64,000 nt of DNA. Origin: Nonlabens xiamenensis. GTDB taxonomy: Bacteria; Bacteroidota; Bacteroidia; Flavobacteriales; Flavobacteriaceae. Positions 8,276 to 17,569 of the stretch are shown in pieces. The notes under the pieces are model-generated. The model ran no database searches. It saw only the letters and a list, made by a program, of their open reading frames with translations, and was not told where the DNA came from. Where the stretch lies: contig NZ_RMVE01000003.1 of NCBI RefSeq assembly GCF_003865345.1, forward strand, positions 186,001-250,000. The letters are read 5' to 3'. The position numbers were made by a program, and so were the translations under genes. The number at the start of each line of letters is the position of its first letter. Position 1 is the stretch's first letter.

Positions 8276-9187
8276 ATGCAAGCCATTGCTTTTTATGCGC
8301 TATATCCCCTACTCTGGGTCCTTTCAAAGCTTCCCTTTTTTGTCGTCTATCGCATCAGCGATTTTTTCTATTTTATTCTTTGGTATATAGTAGGCTACCG
8401 CAAAGAGGTCATTAAGAATAATATACGAACTGCCTTTCCTACATATACAGAGCAACAAGTTCAGCGTACGGCCAAGGATAGCACCAAGCATTTTTGCGAC
8501 ATTTTTATAGAAATGATCAAATCCATGGGTATGAGTAAGAAGTCCATGAGGAAAAGATTTACCTGCAGCAATCCCGAATTGGTCAACGCTTTCGCGAAAG
8601 CGGAAAAACCTATCATCGCCATGTTTGGACATCAGGGAAGTTATGAATGGACCATGGTGTTGGATGAGGTCCTGGATTATCACGTCTATGCGATCTACAA
8701 ACCCCTTAAGAATAAATATTTTGACGCTTTGATCAGGAAGATTCGCAAGAAGTTTGGCAGCTCCATGGTAGCCATGAAACAGGCCACAGCGGTTATGAGC
8801 AAAAAAGTGCAGACAGAGGCAGCTCTCTTTGCCCTAGTGGCCGATCAATCTCCTAAGGCCTCGCGCGCCCAATTCTTTACCAACTTCTTTGATCAACCCA
8901 GCGCTGTATTCAAAGGAGCAGAAAAAATAGCTCGCGAATTTGATTGTGCGGTTGTCTTTTTGAAGATCTCCAAAGTGAAAAGGGGGTATTACTCCACGGA
9001 GTTCGAATTGATTACTGCCGATGGCTCAGCGACGGACGAGTGGTACATCACTGACCAATTTTTTGAGCTGCTTGAAACTCAAATCCGTAAACAACCACAG
9101 TACTATCTTTGGTCCCACAAACGCTGGAAAACCACTTTAGATAACGCTAGACGTGCCGTTGAGCTATCTCCTTCAATTCGCCAATAA
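8276..9187 (+). CDS. Lipid A biosynthesis acyltransferase (LpxL/HtrB family)
   Basis: This 303-residue protein starts with a hydrophobic anchor (LYPLLWVLSKLPFFVVYRI) and shows the family pattern of YRKEVIKNNIRTAFP, GHQGSYEW (in the position of the HxGNWE acyltransferase motif) and VADQSP. It is expected to transfer a secondary acyl chain to lipid A at the inner membrane. An iterated palindrome at 8587 encodes AFAKA at about residues 105-109, just before the catalytic His region. The 3' end overlaps the convergent glmM gene by 41 bp. The family is clear; chain specificity cannot be told. Confidence 0.92.
   Translation: MQAIAFYALYPLLWVLSKLPFFVVYRISDFFYFILWYIVGYRKEVIKNNIRTAFPTYTEQQVQRTAKDSTKHFCDIFIEMIKSMGMSKKSMRKRFTCSNPELVNAFAKAEKPIIAMFGHQGSYEWTMVLDEVLDYHVYAIYKPLKNKYFDALIRKIRKKFGSSMVAMKQATAVMSKKVQTEAALFALVADQSPKASRAQFFTNFFDQPSAVFKGAEKIAREFDCAVVFLKISKVKRGYYSTEFELITADGSATDEWYITDQFFELLETQIRKQPQYYLWSHKRWKTTLDNARRAVELSPSIRQ
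8587..8602. repeat. Iterated palindrome copy 2 (perfect)
   Basis: CGCTTTCGCGAAAGCG lies in frame in the acyltransferase gene and is read as AFAKA. Confidence 0.95.
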
Positions 9188-10541
9188 AACGATCAGCCAA
9201 TTGATCTGCCGCCTCTTGGCTTTTGGCTTCGGTATAGATTCGAATGATGGGTTCTGTATTAGATTTACGCATGTGTACCCACTCGGCGGCAAAGTTAATT
9301 TTGATACCGTCAATATCGGTTAAGTCTTCTTGGGCATATTTGTGGGCAATATCACTCAAAATCGCATCTACAGGCATGCCTTGAGTCAACTCGACTTTTT
9401 TCTTACCCATAAAATAACTAGGATAGCTGGCCCTCAACTGGCTTACGGGCATTTGCTTTTCCGTCAACAAAGACAGGAACATCGCCACACCTACTAATGC
9501 ATCCCTTCCATAATGTGAATCTGGATAGATAATACCTCCATTACCTTCCCCACCAATGACTGCGTTGACATCTTTCATTTTCTGGACTACATTGACTTCA
9601 CCGACTGCAGCGGCATAATAAGTTCCTCCGTGCTTTTCAGTCACATCCCTCAAAGCTCTGGAGGAGGACAAGTTAGAAACAGTATTCCCTTTTTGGTGAC
9701 CTAAAATATAATCAGCACAAGCTACCAATGTATATTCCTCGCCAAACATTTCTCCGGTCTCGTCCACAAAAGCCAAACGATCTACGTCAGGATCTACCGT
9801 GATACCAAAGTCGGCATTATGCGACCTAACTGCCTGACAGAGATCTCCCAAATGTTCTTTTAAAGGCTCTGGATTGTGTGGAAAATGTCCTGTGGGGTCA
9901 CAATACAATTCTACAACCTCTACCCCTAACGCACGACATAAGGACGGAATAGCTATGCCACCGGTACTATTCACTCCGTCAACAACTACTTTGAATCCAG
10001 CTTCTTTTATGGCCTGAATTTTAGTAACAGGCATATCCAGCACCATTTGTATGTGTTGATCAATATAATCTTCTATCTGATGTACATTTCCCAAAGCGTC
10101 CACTTCTACGTAATCAAAATCCTCCTTCTCTGCGGTATCCAAAATTTTCTGACCTTCGACACCATCCAAAAACTCACCTTTGTTGTTCAACAACTTCAGC
10201 GCATTCCATTGCTTGGGGTTGTGGCTCGCGGTAAGAATAATTCCGCCATCTGCTTGTTCATTGGGTACGGCCAGCTCCACGGTTGGCGTGGTACTTAGAC
10301 CAAGATCGACTACGTCGCAACCACAACCGATCAATGTGTTTTGGACCAATGACTGGATCATAGACCCACTGATTCTGGCATCACGACCGATAACTACCTT
10401 TGGCGCTGACTTCCCGGTAGCTTGCTTGATCCAAACCGCATAGGCGCTAGCAAATTTAACGGCATCAAGTGGTGTCAGGTTATCTCCTGGTTTTCCTCCT
10501 ATGGTTCCACGTATTCCAGAAATCGATTTTATGAGAGTCAT
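9147..10541 (-). CDS. glmM: Phosphoglucosamine mutase
   Basis: The 464-residue alpha-D-phosphohexomutase carries all four family motifs: phospho-serine loop TASHNP (Ser106), metal loop DPDVDR (Asp250, 252, 254), sugar loop GEGNGG and phosphate loop SNTEPIIRIY. It should convert glucosamine-6-P to glucosamine-1-P for peptidoglycan and LPS synthesis; a phosphomannomutase specificity cannot be fully excluded. The start is set at MTLIKSISG (10541). The in-frame upstream ATG at 10574 lies beyond the -7 box at 10564-10571 and so could not be in the mRNA. It is divergent from the ACP phosphodiesterase-like gene. Confidence 0.93.
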   Translation of the reverse strand: MTLIKSISGIRGTIGGKPGDNLTPLDAVKFASAYAVWIKQATGKSAPKVVIGRDARISGSMIQSLVQNTLIGCGCDVVDLGLSTTPTVELAVPNEQADGGIILTASHNPKQWNALKLLNNKGEFLDGVEGQKILDTAEKEDFDYVEVDALGNVHQIEDYIDQHIQMVLDMPVTKIQAIKEAGFKVVVDGVNSTGGIAIPSLCRALGVEVVELYCDPTGHFPHNPEPLKEHLGDLCQAVRSHNADFGITVDPDVDRLAFVDETGEMFGEEYTLVACADYILGHQKGNTVSNLSSSRALRDVTEKHGGTYYAAAVGEVNVVQKMKDVNAVIGGEGNGGIIYPDSHYGRDALVGVAMFLSLLTEKQMPVSQLRASYPSYFMGKKKVELTQGMPVDAILSDIAHKYAQEDLTDIDGIKINFAAEWVHMRKSNTEPIIRIYTEAKSQEAADQLADRFIGELKEIAQRHV

Positions 10542-10563
10542 TGAATAAAGGTTACATTTACGG

Positions 10564-10571
10564 CAAAGGTA
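10564..10571 (-). promoter_or_regulatory. -7 box of glmM
   Basis: TACCTTTG on the minus strand is a perfect match, 22 nt before the ATG at 10541. It decides the start codon. Confidence 0.7.
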
Positions 10572-10599
10572 CAAGTTTAGAGCAATTTCAAAGGCATTT

Positions 10600-11205
10600 A
10601 TGAATTATCTGGCCCATATATTTTTATCCGAAAAAGAGTCTCAGTTGCGTATAGGCAACTTTATTGCGGACTCCGTGCGTGGAAAAGATTTTTCTATGTT
10701 TCCAGAGCCCGTAGCCGAAGGTATTATTCTGCATAGATTGATCGACACTTATACAGATCAGCATCCTATTGTAAGACAAAGCAAGGATCTGATCAGGAGG
10801 GAATACGGGCATTGGAGCAGTGTGATTGTTGACATCTATTACGATCACTTTCTTGCCGCCAACTGGTCAACCTATCACTCCGAACCTCTTGAAAGTTATG
10901 TAGATAAATTTTATCAAGATCTGGTGGATCATTACGATATCTTGCCTGAACGGGTTCAAAACTTTCTACCGATCATGATGGAGCAGAATTGGTTAGTGAG
11001 CTACGCGAGTATTGAAGGCATTTCGCGTATATTCTACCAAATGAACCGGCGAACCAAAGGTAAAAGCGGTATGGATTTCGCCCCCATGGATTTGATTAAG
11101 TATTATGATCAACTACAACAACACTTCCATTTGTTTATGCAAGAATTGATAGCATACGTCAAACTTGAGCGTGCCGAATTGACAGAAAGACGGAACAAAT
11201 TCTAG
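10600..11205 (+). CDS. Acyl carrier protein phosphodiesterase family (AcpH/DUF479)
   Basis: The 201-residue protein opens with MNYLAHIFLS and has the HD-like pattern of AcpH: IGNFIADSVRG, LHRLIDTYTD and VDIYYDHFLA. E. coli AcpH removes the phosphopantetheine arm from holo-ACP; many members of this family are uncharacterised, so the activity is assigned by homology only. It is divergent from glmM (58 bp) and transcribed alone. Confidence 0.88.
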   Translation: MNYLAHIFLSEKESQLRIGNFIADSVRGKDFSMFPEPVAEGIILHRLIDTYTDQHPIVRQSKDLIRREYGHWSSVIVDIYYDHFLAANWSTYHSEPLESYVDKFYQDLVDHYDILPERVQNFLPIMMEQNWLVSYASIEGISRIFYQMNRRTKGKSGMDFAPMDLIKYYDQLQQHFHLFMQELIAYVKLERAELTERRNKF

Positions 11206-11298
11206 AAACGTAATACTCATGCTCACTGTGCGATAGCCAAGATTGTAGGAGTTGTTGGATAACTGTTACGTTCTTGCTTTAACTTCAAGTTAAACCAT

Positions 11299-11325
11299 AA
11301 AAAAATCGCCCCATTAGGGCGATTT
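11299..11325 (-). terminator. Intrinsic terminator of the OmpA-family gene
   Basis: A 9-bp stem (AAATCGCCC / GGGCGATTT) with a 5-nt loop is followed by a T run on the minus strand. It lies 25 bp after the stop. Confidence 0.85.
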
Positions 11326-11349
11326 CTTAACAAGTTAAAGATGTAAATC

Positions 11350-12456
11350 TTAATTGTTGATCAAACGGAATTCTGTCCGACGGTTAGCTCTATGCTCACG
11401 TTCAGTACAAGAAACACCATCTGCACATCTATTCTTTAATCTGGTTTCACCATAACCATTGGCTACAATTCTGGAAGCATTAATTCCTTTAGATATCAAG
11501 TAATTAGCTACCGCTTGTGCACGTCTTTCTGACAGGGCTTGGTTAGAGCTTTTAGAACCTCTGGAATCTGTATGTGAAGCTACCTCTACTTTAGAACCAG
11601 GAGTTTGATTTAGGGTAGTCAGCAATTTTGCATCAATCTCTGCCTTATCGGCTGCGGTTAATGTTGCACTACCTAAATTCCAGTTAATGGCAAGACCATT
11701 GTATTCTACCAATTTACAATCTACCTCACTCCAAACAGTCAGACCACCTTTAGAGACCAATTTCTCTCTAGAAACTGATTTGCTCGTCGATGGAACGATC
11801 TCTTCAGTGGTTGTAGCATCTGCACTTAATACTGTTTTAGTAATATTGGCATATTCAGCTGGTACTTCAATTTCTTCTACTCTTGCAGGCTCGTCAATAA
11901 CACGTACTGTATAGGTAGCAGTTTGCTCTGGTACTGGCGTACGCTCAAAGCTGGCATCATTAGCCAATGTGGTTACGGAAACAGTAGTAAACTCAGCTGG
12001 GTATCCTTTGTAACACCAGTAACGACAATCATCTGGATTAGAAGATGTACATTCCGCTGGTGGTACTGAACTCATTTCCCATTGCGCATAGGCTGGCTTA
12101 ACTTCAACGGTCTCGGTGGATTTACCGAACGTTGCAGGAGTGATACTAATGGTTGAACCTGCTTGCTTCTTAATATAAGTTCTGGTTTCCGTTTTATAGG
12201 TGGCAGGAATAACACGTAGTTTTTTGGAAGCTTCTTTTACCAAAACACGTTCAGTTACGGTTTCGTACTTGGCTGGTACAACTTGTAATTTTTTGTACGC
12301 CGGCGTTGCCTCAAGGGTAACTTCTTCATTCTCATAAACATCAGGCGTGGTACAACGCACATAGCATTTACCTGGCTCAGGGTTAGATGGTAAGTCTTGC
12401 GCTGTCGCAAAGCCAGTGGCGGCAAGGGCTATTAGGGATAAGATAATTTTTTTCAT
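11350..12456 (-). CDS. OmpA-family protein with degenerate beta repeats
   Basis: A Sec signal peptide (KKIILSLIALAATGFATAQ) is followed by about seven degenerate repeats of roughly 23 residues with the pattern (V/I)xPAxYxTxTxxVxVK. A Cys-rich insert (ECTSSNPDDCRYWC) lies in the middle. The last 110 residues are a peptidoglycan-binding OmpA domain (VEVASHTDSRGSKSSNQALSERRA, then GYGETRL and NRRTEF). It probably ties the outer membrane or a surface layer to peptidoglycan. No barrel is evident, so this is not a classic OmpA porin. It is a single gene with its own terminator. Confidence 0.9.
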   Translation of the reverse strand: MKKIILSLIALAATGFATAQDLPSNPEPGKCYVRCTTPDVYENEEVTLEATPAYKKLQVVPAKYETVTERVLVKEASKKLRVIPATYKTETRTYIKKQAGSTISITPATFGKSTETVEVKPAYAQWEMSSVPPAECTSSNPDDCRYWCYKGYPAEFTTVSVTTLANDASFERTPVPEQTATYTVRVIDEPARVEEIEVPAEYANITKTVLSADATTTEEIVPSTSKSVSREKLVSKGGLTVWSEVDCKLVEYNGLAINWNLGSATLTAADKAEIDAKLLTTLNQTPGSKVEVASHTDSRGSKSSNQALSERRAQAVANYLISKGINASRIVANGYGETRLKNRCADGVSCTEREHRANRRTEFRLINN

Positions 12457-12612
12457 TTGGATTGAATTTTGTTAGTTATTTTACAAGTCAAAGTTCCATA
12501 AAATTACCGCTATAGATGATAAAATAATAATAAAACCTATATTATTTATGTTAAAGCCCAATGGATAGAGGATTAAATTCTCAAAATTTCGATCATCTAC
12601 ACCACCTTAACA

Positions 12613-13620
12613 TCAGAAAGATCTTAAAATTTTATTCATTTGACGATGGAGACCCTCATCATAGTCTAAATGAGTGACTAACCTCAATTTCCCCTGCCCC
12701 ATATTACTGATAATAACCTGGTTGCTTTCCATATATTCCATGACCGCAGCTTCATCCTTTACTTCAAAAATCACGATGTTGGTTTCTACGGGCTCCACTT
12801 TTTCCACCCAAGAACAGCCTGCAAGAACTTCGGCCAGTTCAATAGCTCTCTGATGATCATCTTGAAGTCTTTCTATGTGATGGTCTAGTGCATACAATGC
12901 TGCGGCAGCAACATAGCCTACTTGACGCATCCCGCCGCCCAAGACCTTACGCACGCGCATTGCTTTATCCATCAATTCTTTTTTTCCGGTCAATACGGTA
13001 CCCAATGGCGCACCCATCCCTTTACTAAAGCAAACGGAAATGGTATCAAACATTCTTCCATATTCTTTTGGATCCTGACCTGTGGCTACTAAGGCATTCC
13101 ATAATCTGGCTCCATCCAGATGATATCCCAGTCCGTGCTTTTTACATACCGCATGAATTTCCTTGAGGTCCTCGATGGCATAACAGGCACCACCTCCTTT
13201 ATTTGTAGTATTCTCTACACACACCAAACTAGTCAGCGGACTATGATAAAAGTCGTGTGGGTTGATAGCTGCTTCAACTTGTGCTGCCGTAATCATTCCC
13301 CTATTCCCGTCCAGTAATTTGCAGGACACCCCACTATTAAAGGACACTCCCCCACCTTCATAATTATAGACATGGGCATATTTATCACAAATCAACTGTT
13401 CGCCTGGTTGGGTATGCATTTTAATAGCAGCTTGATTGGCCATACTCCCGGTAGGAAAAAACAGGGCTTCATCTGTACCAAAAAAATCAGCTACCCGGGC
13501 TTCTAATTCATTAACCGTCGGGTCCTCCTTATATACATCGTCGCCTACTTCTGCGCTGAACATTGCTTTCAACATGCCTTTGGTAGGTTTGGTTACGGTG
13601 TCACTACGTAGATCTATCAT
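12613..13620 (-). CDS. ltaE: Low-specificity L-threonine aldolase
   Basis: The 335-residue fold-type I PLP enzyme starts with MIDLRSDTVTKPT, typical of threonine aldolases. The PLP lysine is Lys200 in CFSKGMGAPLGT, and Asp169 in YHLDGARLWNA should contact the PLP nitrogen. It cleaves L-threonine or allo-threonine to glycine and acetaldehyde. It is divergent from prfB across a 168-bp region that holds an iterated palindrome. Confidence 0.94.
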   Translation of the reverse strand: MIDLRSDTVTKPTKGMLKAMFSAEVGDDVYKEDPTVNELEARVADFFGTDEALFFPTGSMANQAAIKMHTQPGEQLICDKYAHVYNYEGGGVSFNSGVSCKLLDGNRGMITAAQVEAAINPHDFYHSPLTSLVCVENTTNKGGGACYAIEDLKEIHAVCKKHGLGYHLDGARLWNALVATGQDPKEYGRMFDTISVCFSKGMGAPLGTVLTGKKELMDKAMRVRKVLGGGMRQVGYVAAAALYALDHHIERLQDDHQRAIELAEVLAGCSWVEKVEPVETNIVIFEVKDEAAVMEYMESNQVIISNMGQGKLRLVTHLDYDEGLHRQMNKILRSF

Positions 13621-13653
13621 TTGTAAGTAATTTATCGTGAATTATTTAGGGTT

Positions 13654-13669
13654 CGCTTTCGCGAAAGCG
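13654..13669. repeat. Iterated palindrome copy 3 (perfect, intergenic)
   Basis: CGCTTTCGCGAAAGCG lies between the divergent ltaE and prfB starts, 92 bp before the prfB -7 box. Confidence 0.95.
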
Positions 13670-13760
13670 GATCCTCCAGCAAGCTTCAAGGCAACAACCA
13701 TCACCAGTCTGCCTTAAATTTCATTCAAACATAGGCTTTAATCACCAAAGAAATTAATGA

Positions 13761-13768
13761 TACTTTTG
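13761..13768 (+). promoter_or_regulatory. -7 box of prfB
   Basis: TACTTTTG is a perfect TAnnTTTG match, 20 nt before the ATG at 13789. Confidence 0.7.
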
Positions 13769-13788
13769 CAATTGCCCAAAACAACACT

Positions 13789-14895
13789 ATGATAACTGCA
13801 GACCAGGTCAAAGAATTACAGGAACGCGTCAAACAGCTCAAGGATTATCTACAGATCGAGGCCAAAAAAATCGAGATTACCAATCTTGAAGAGAAAACTT
13901 TTGCCCCAGATTTCTGGAATACTCCCAAGGACGCAGAAGTCGTAATGAAGCAGTTAAGAAATAAAAAACAATGGACCATTGATTATGATACAGCGGTGAC
14001 CCTTGTGGAAGACCTTGAGGTCCTCTACGAATTTTACAAGGAAGATGAAGCTACCGAGGGAGATGTGACAGCAAAATTCCAAGCGGCTACCGATTTGATC
14101 GAGAAACTTGAGTTTAAAAACATGTTATCCAATGAAGGAGATGACATGAGTGCCGTGCTACAGATTACTGCCGGAGCTGGTGGTACGGAATCCTGCGACT
14201 GGGCTGAAATCCTGATGAGGATGTATATGATGTGGGCCGAAAAAAGCGGTTTCAAGGTGAAGGAACTCAACTTTCAGCCTGGAGACGTGGCTGGAATAAA
14301 GACCGTTACTTTAGAGATTGATGGAGATTATAGTTTTGGCTGGCTCAAAGGAGAGAATGGCGTCCATCGATTGGTCCGAATTTCCCCTTTCGATTCCAAT
14401 GCCAAAAGACATACCAGTTTTGCTTCGGTCTATGTTTATCCGCTCGCCGATGATTCTATCGAAATCGACATTAATCCAGCTGATATTTCCTGGGATTTTG
14501 CTCGCTCAAGTGGGGCTGGTGGTCAAAACGTGAATAAAGTGGAAACCAAAGCTATACTCACCCACCATCCTTCTGGTATCGTCATCCATAATTCTGAAAC
14601 GCGCTCGCAATTGGAAAACCGAGAGAAAGCAATGCAGATGTTGAAGTCCCAACTCTTTGAAATTGAATTGCAAAAACGCAATGCCGCCAGGGATGAAATT
14701 GAGGCCGGCAAGATGAAGATTGAATGGGGTTCACAAATTCGCAACTATGTACTACATCCGTATAAACTGATTAAAGATGTACGTACCGGGCACGAGACAG
14801 GGAATACGGATGCAGTACTGGATGGTGATCTGGATGCCTTTCTCAAAGCCTTTTTGATGGAACAAGGACAGGAAAAGCCCAGTGACCAGCTTTAA
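13789..14895 (+). CDS. prfB: Peptide chain release factor 2, without programmed frameshift
   Basis: The 368-residue class I release factor has the SPF tripeptide (RISPFDSNAKR) that makes RF2 read UGA and UAA, and the GGQ loop (SSGAGGQNVNKVET) that triggers peptide release. Many bacterial prfB genes carry an in-frame UGA near codon 26 for autoregulatory +1 frameshifting. Here the matching place reads TAT CTA CAG (YLQ) and the frame is continuous, so that control is absent. It has its own promoter. Confidence 0.96.
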   Translation: MITADQVKELQERVKQLKDYLQIEAKKIEITNLEEKTFAPDFWNTPKDAEVVMKQLRNKKQWTIDYDTAVTLVEDLEVLYEFYKEDEATEGDVTAKFQAATDLIEKLEFKNMLSNEGDDMSAVLQITAGAGGTESCDWAEILMRMYMMWAEKSGFKVKELNFQPGDVAGIKTVTLEIDGDYSFGWLKGENGVHRLVRISPFDSNAKRHTSFASVYVYPLADDSIEIDINPADISWDFARSSGAGGQNVNKVETKAILTHHPSGIVIHNSETRSQLENREKAMQMLKSQLFEIELQKRNAARDEIEAGKMKIEWGSQIRNYVLHPYKLIKDVRTGHETGNTDAVLDGDLDAFLKAFLMEQGQEKPSDQL

Positions 14896-14981
14896 AATTC
14901 TATACGTCTGCTTGTAGCACGATCTTAAATGACCGGCCAGGCTTTAACTTAACTTTAGCTAACCTTCTTTAAACCTGCTGG

Positions 14982-14989
14982 TAGTTTTG
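14982..14989 (+). promoter_or_regulatory. -7 box of the TonB-type receptor gene
   Basis: TAGTTTTG is a perfect match, 24 nt before the ATG at 15014. It overlaps the in-frame upstream start at 14987 and so excludes it. Confidence 0.65.
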
Positions 14990-15013
14990 CGGTCGAAAAG
15001 AAAAACGACTGTT

Positions 15014-17473
15014 ATGAAATTATGGATATGGAGTAGTATGCTCCTTTTGGGTTGTCTTGGATTCGCCCAACAAAAAGAATCCGCCAACTCTAGCATCCAA
15101 GTTACCGGAAAACTGATCGACCAATCTACTGAAGCTCCACTGGAGTTTGCCACCGTATCCTTTTTAAGTACAGATGATTCAGTTCCTCCACAAGGTGGGG
15201 TGACAGATCTTAATGGTAATTATAAGTTTAATATCTCACCAGGAACTTATAACGTACGATGGGAGTACATCACTTTTAAAAGCATCGTTCGCAACAATGT
15301 AACCCTCACCTCTGATAAGGATTTTGGTGTGATGATGATGGAATTGGATGTAGCCGAGCTTGATGCAGCCGTGGTCATTGCCGAAAAAACTACCGTAGAC
15401 ATAAGGTTAGACAAAAAAATCTACAATATTGGTAAGGACCTAACGGTTAGAGGAGGTAGTGCCAGCGATGTGCTGGACAACGTTCCATCCGTCTCCGTCG
15501 ATGTTGAGGGAAATGTAGCCCTGCGAGGAAATGACAATGTCACCATTTTAATTGATGGACGTCCCAGTGCCTTGGTAGGTTTTAATGGCGCAGAGGCCCT
15601 ACGGCAGATTCCTGCTGACGCTATAGAGAAAGTTGAGGTAATCACCTCTCCCAGTGCGAGATATGATGCAGAAGGAACCGCAGGTATCTTAAATATTATT
15701 TTACGTAAGCAACGCTTGCAAGGATTTAACGGATCAGTTCAATTGGACGCAGGTTATAATCCGCAGGCAGGTATTTCTCTCAACGGAAATTACCGCACAG
15801 ATTCCTGGAACTTTTTTACCAATACCGGGTTGAGATATAGGGAACGTCCTGGAAACGCCTCATCGAGCACCGAATATTTTTCTAGCAACGCTCAAAATGA
15901 CTTTGTTGATGAAGAACGGAATTTTGACCGTATTGGACGTAACCTATTTACCAGTTTAGGAGCAGAGTATTTTATTGACGAGCAATCCAGCATTGTCGGG
16001 AACGTTGTCTTTCGCTTAGGAAATGACGATGACCTGAATACCAATGTAATTGACAGGTTTGATGAAAACAGAAATTTGAATGAGCAAACGATCAGAACTG
16101 AACAAGAAGGGGAAGATGAAGAAGATATTCAGTTTTCTTTGGATTATCAAAACGACTTGGATGATAATGGACAAAAGTTAAAAGCCAGCTTGCAGTATTC
16201 TACCAGCATAGAGGAAGAGTTGGCCAATATCTTGGAAAGAGAAACTACCCAAAATGAGATCAACGATGTTGAGCGCTCCTTGTCCAAAGAAGACGAAAGA
16301 AATGCTTTACTCCAAGTGGATTATGAATTACCTGTGGGTGAAGACGAACAATGGGAAGCGGGTTACCGAGGGAGTTATCGGGATATCAGCAATTCATTTT
16401 TTCTAGAGGAAAGGTTGGTATTCCCCGACGGGCCATTGGTTCCAGATGCAGGTTTGAACAATACTTTTAATTATGACGAATTGGTCAATGCCTTTTACGG
16501 TCAATATGGTCGTGAGATCAATAAATTTTCTTTTTTAGCTGGTCTCCGTTACGAATATACCAATGTAGATATCAGTCAGGCTACCACAAATATTGTCGAT
16601 GAAAAGAATTACGGCAGCCTATTCCCTACCCTGAATTTGGGATATGAACTACAACAAGGTGAAAATATTACGTTGGGTTATAACCGTAGGGTACGACGAC
16701 CCAGGGGTAGATTTTTAAATCCATTCCCTAGCAGATCTAGTGAATCTAACGTATTTCAAGGTAATGTAGATTTGGATCCAACTTTTACCCATGCGTTGGA
16801 TATGGGGTATTTAAGAAGATGGAAGAAAATAACTCTCAGCACTTCTGTTTATTACAATCAAAGTGACGAGAATTGGGAATTCATTCAAGAGGAGTTGCAG
16901 GATGCGAATGGCGACCCAATACTAACAGATAACGGTGATCCTATTATCCGGCGTTTTCCAGTCAATTTATCCACTCAATACAGACTAGGCTACGAGTTTA
17001 CCTTAACTTATAGACCTTTTAAGTGGTGGACCATTAATTCTGATTTTAACTTGTTTAGAAATGAAACAGATGGAGATTTCAACAACCAAAGCTTTGATTT
17101 TGTCAATGTGAGTTATTTTGCCAGGCTTAATCAAAAGTTTGACTTACCAGCGGGAATTGATTTTCAGGCCAGGGTCAATTATAGAGGAGCTTCAGAGGAT
17201 GCTCAACGCACACAGAATGGCATAGCGACGGTCAATCTGGCTGCCAGTAAGGATCTTTTTGGTGATAAGGCTACCATTTCTATGAATGTAAGTGATTTAT
17301 TCAATAGCCGCAGACGTGAAAGCACTACCGTAACACCTCAATTTATTTCTGACAGTTCTTTCCAATGGCGTGAGCGTCAAATTAATATGAGTTTTATTTA
17401 CCGATTCAATCAGAAAAAGAGCCGTGAACGAGGTGAACGTGGGGATGACGATGATTTTGAATTTCAGGGTTAA
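15014..17473 (+). CDS. TonB-dependent receptor-like outer membrane protein
   Basis: The 819-residue protein (start at 15014) has a signal peptide (MKLWIWSSMLLLGCLGFAQQ), a carboxypeptidase-regulatory-like domain (VTGKLIDQSTEAPLEFATV), a plug region (LDNVPSVSVDVEGNVALRGN, IEKVEVITSPSARYDAEGTAGILNI broken here over two motifs) and a long barrel of the outer-membrane beta-barrel 3 type. Unusually for a receptor it ends in a charged tail (RGERGDDDDFEFQG) rather than an aromatic terminal strand. The substrate is unknown; no SusD partner is adjacent. A barrel protein follows 96 bp later. Confidence 0.88.
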   Translation: MKLWIWSSMLLLGCLGFAQQKESANSSIQVTGKLIDQSTEAPLEFATVSFLSTDDSVPPQGGVTDLNGNYKFNISPGTYNVRWEYITFKSIVRNNVTLTSDKDFGVMMMELDVAELDAAVVIAEKTTVDIRLDKKIYNIGKDLTVRGGSASDVLDNVPSVSVDVEGNVALRGNDNVTILIDGRPSALVGFNGAEALRQIPADAIEKVEVITSPSARYDAEGTAGILNIILRKQRLQGFNGSVQLDAGYNPQAGISLNGNYRTDSWNFFTNTGLRYRERPGNASSSTEYFSSNAQNDFVDEERNFDRIGRNLFTSLGAEYFIDEQSSIVGNVVFRLGNDDDLNTNVIDRFDENRNLNEQTIRTEQEGEDEEDIQFSLDYQNDLDDNGQKLKASLQYSTSIEEELANILERETTQNEINDVERSLSKEDERNALLQVDYELPVGEDEQWEAGYRGSYRDISNSFFLEERLVFPDGPLVPDAGLNNTFNYDELVNAFYGQYGREINKFSFLAGLRYEYTNVDISQATTNIVDEKNYGSLFPTLNLGYELQQGENITLGYNRRVRRPRGRFLNPFPSRSSESNVFQGNVDLDPTFTHALDMGYLRRWKKITLSTSVYYNQSDENWEFIQEELQDANGDPILTDNGDPIIRRFPVNLSTQYRLGYEFTLTYRPFKWWTINSDFNLFRNETDGDFNNQSFDFVNVSYFARLNQKFDLPAGIDFQARVNYRGASEDAQRTQNGIATVNLAASKDLFGDKATISMNVSDLFNSRRRESTTVTPQFISDSSFQWRERQINMSFIYRFNQKKSRERGERGDDDDFEFQG

Positions 17474-17569
17474 TTAGGATTTTTTAAGATAATCTGATAA
17501 TTATTAACACAAAATAAAAACAATTAACCAAGCCTAAAGCCAATATTTGCACCAAACATTTAACTAATT

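Noticed and set aside
10047-10443. Plus-strand frames inside glmM
   Set aside because: They are antisense shadows of a strongly conserved gene.
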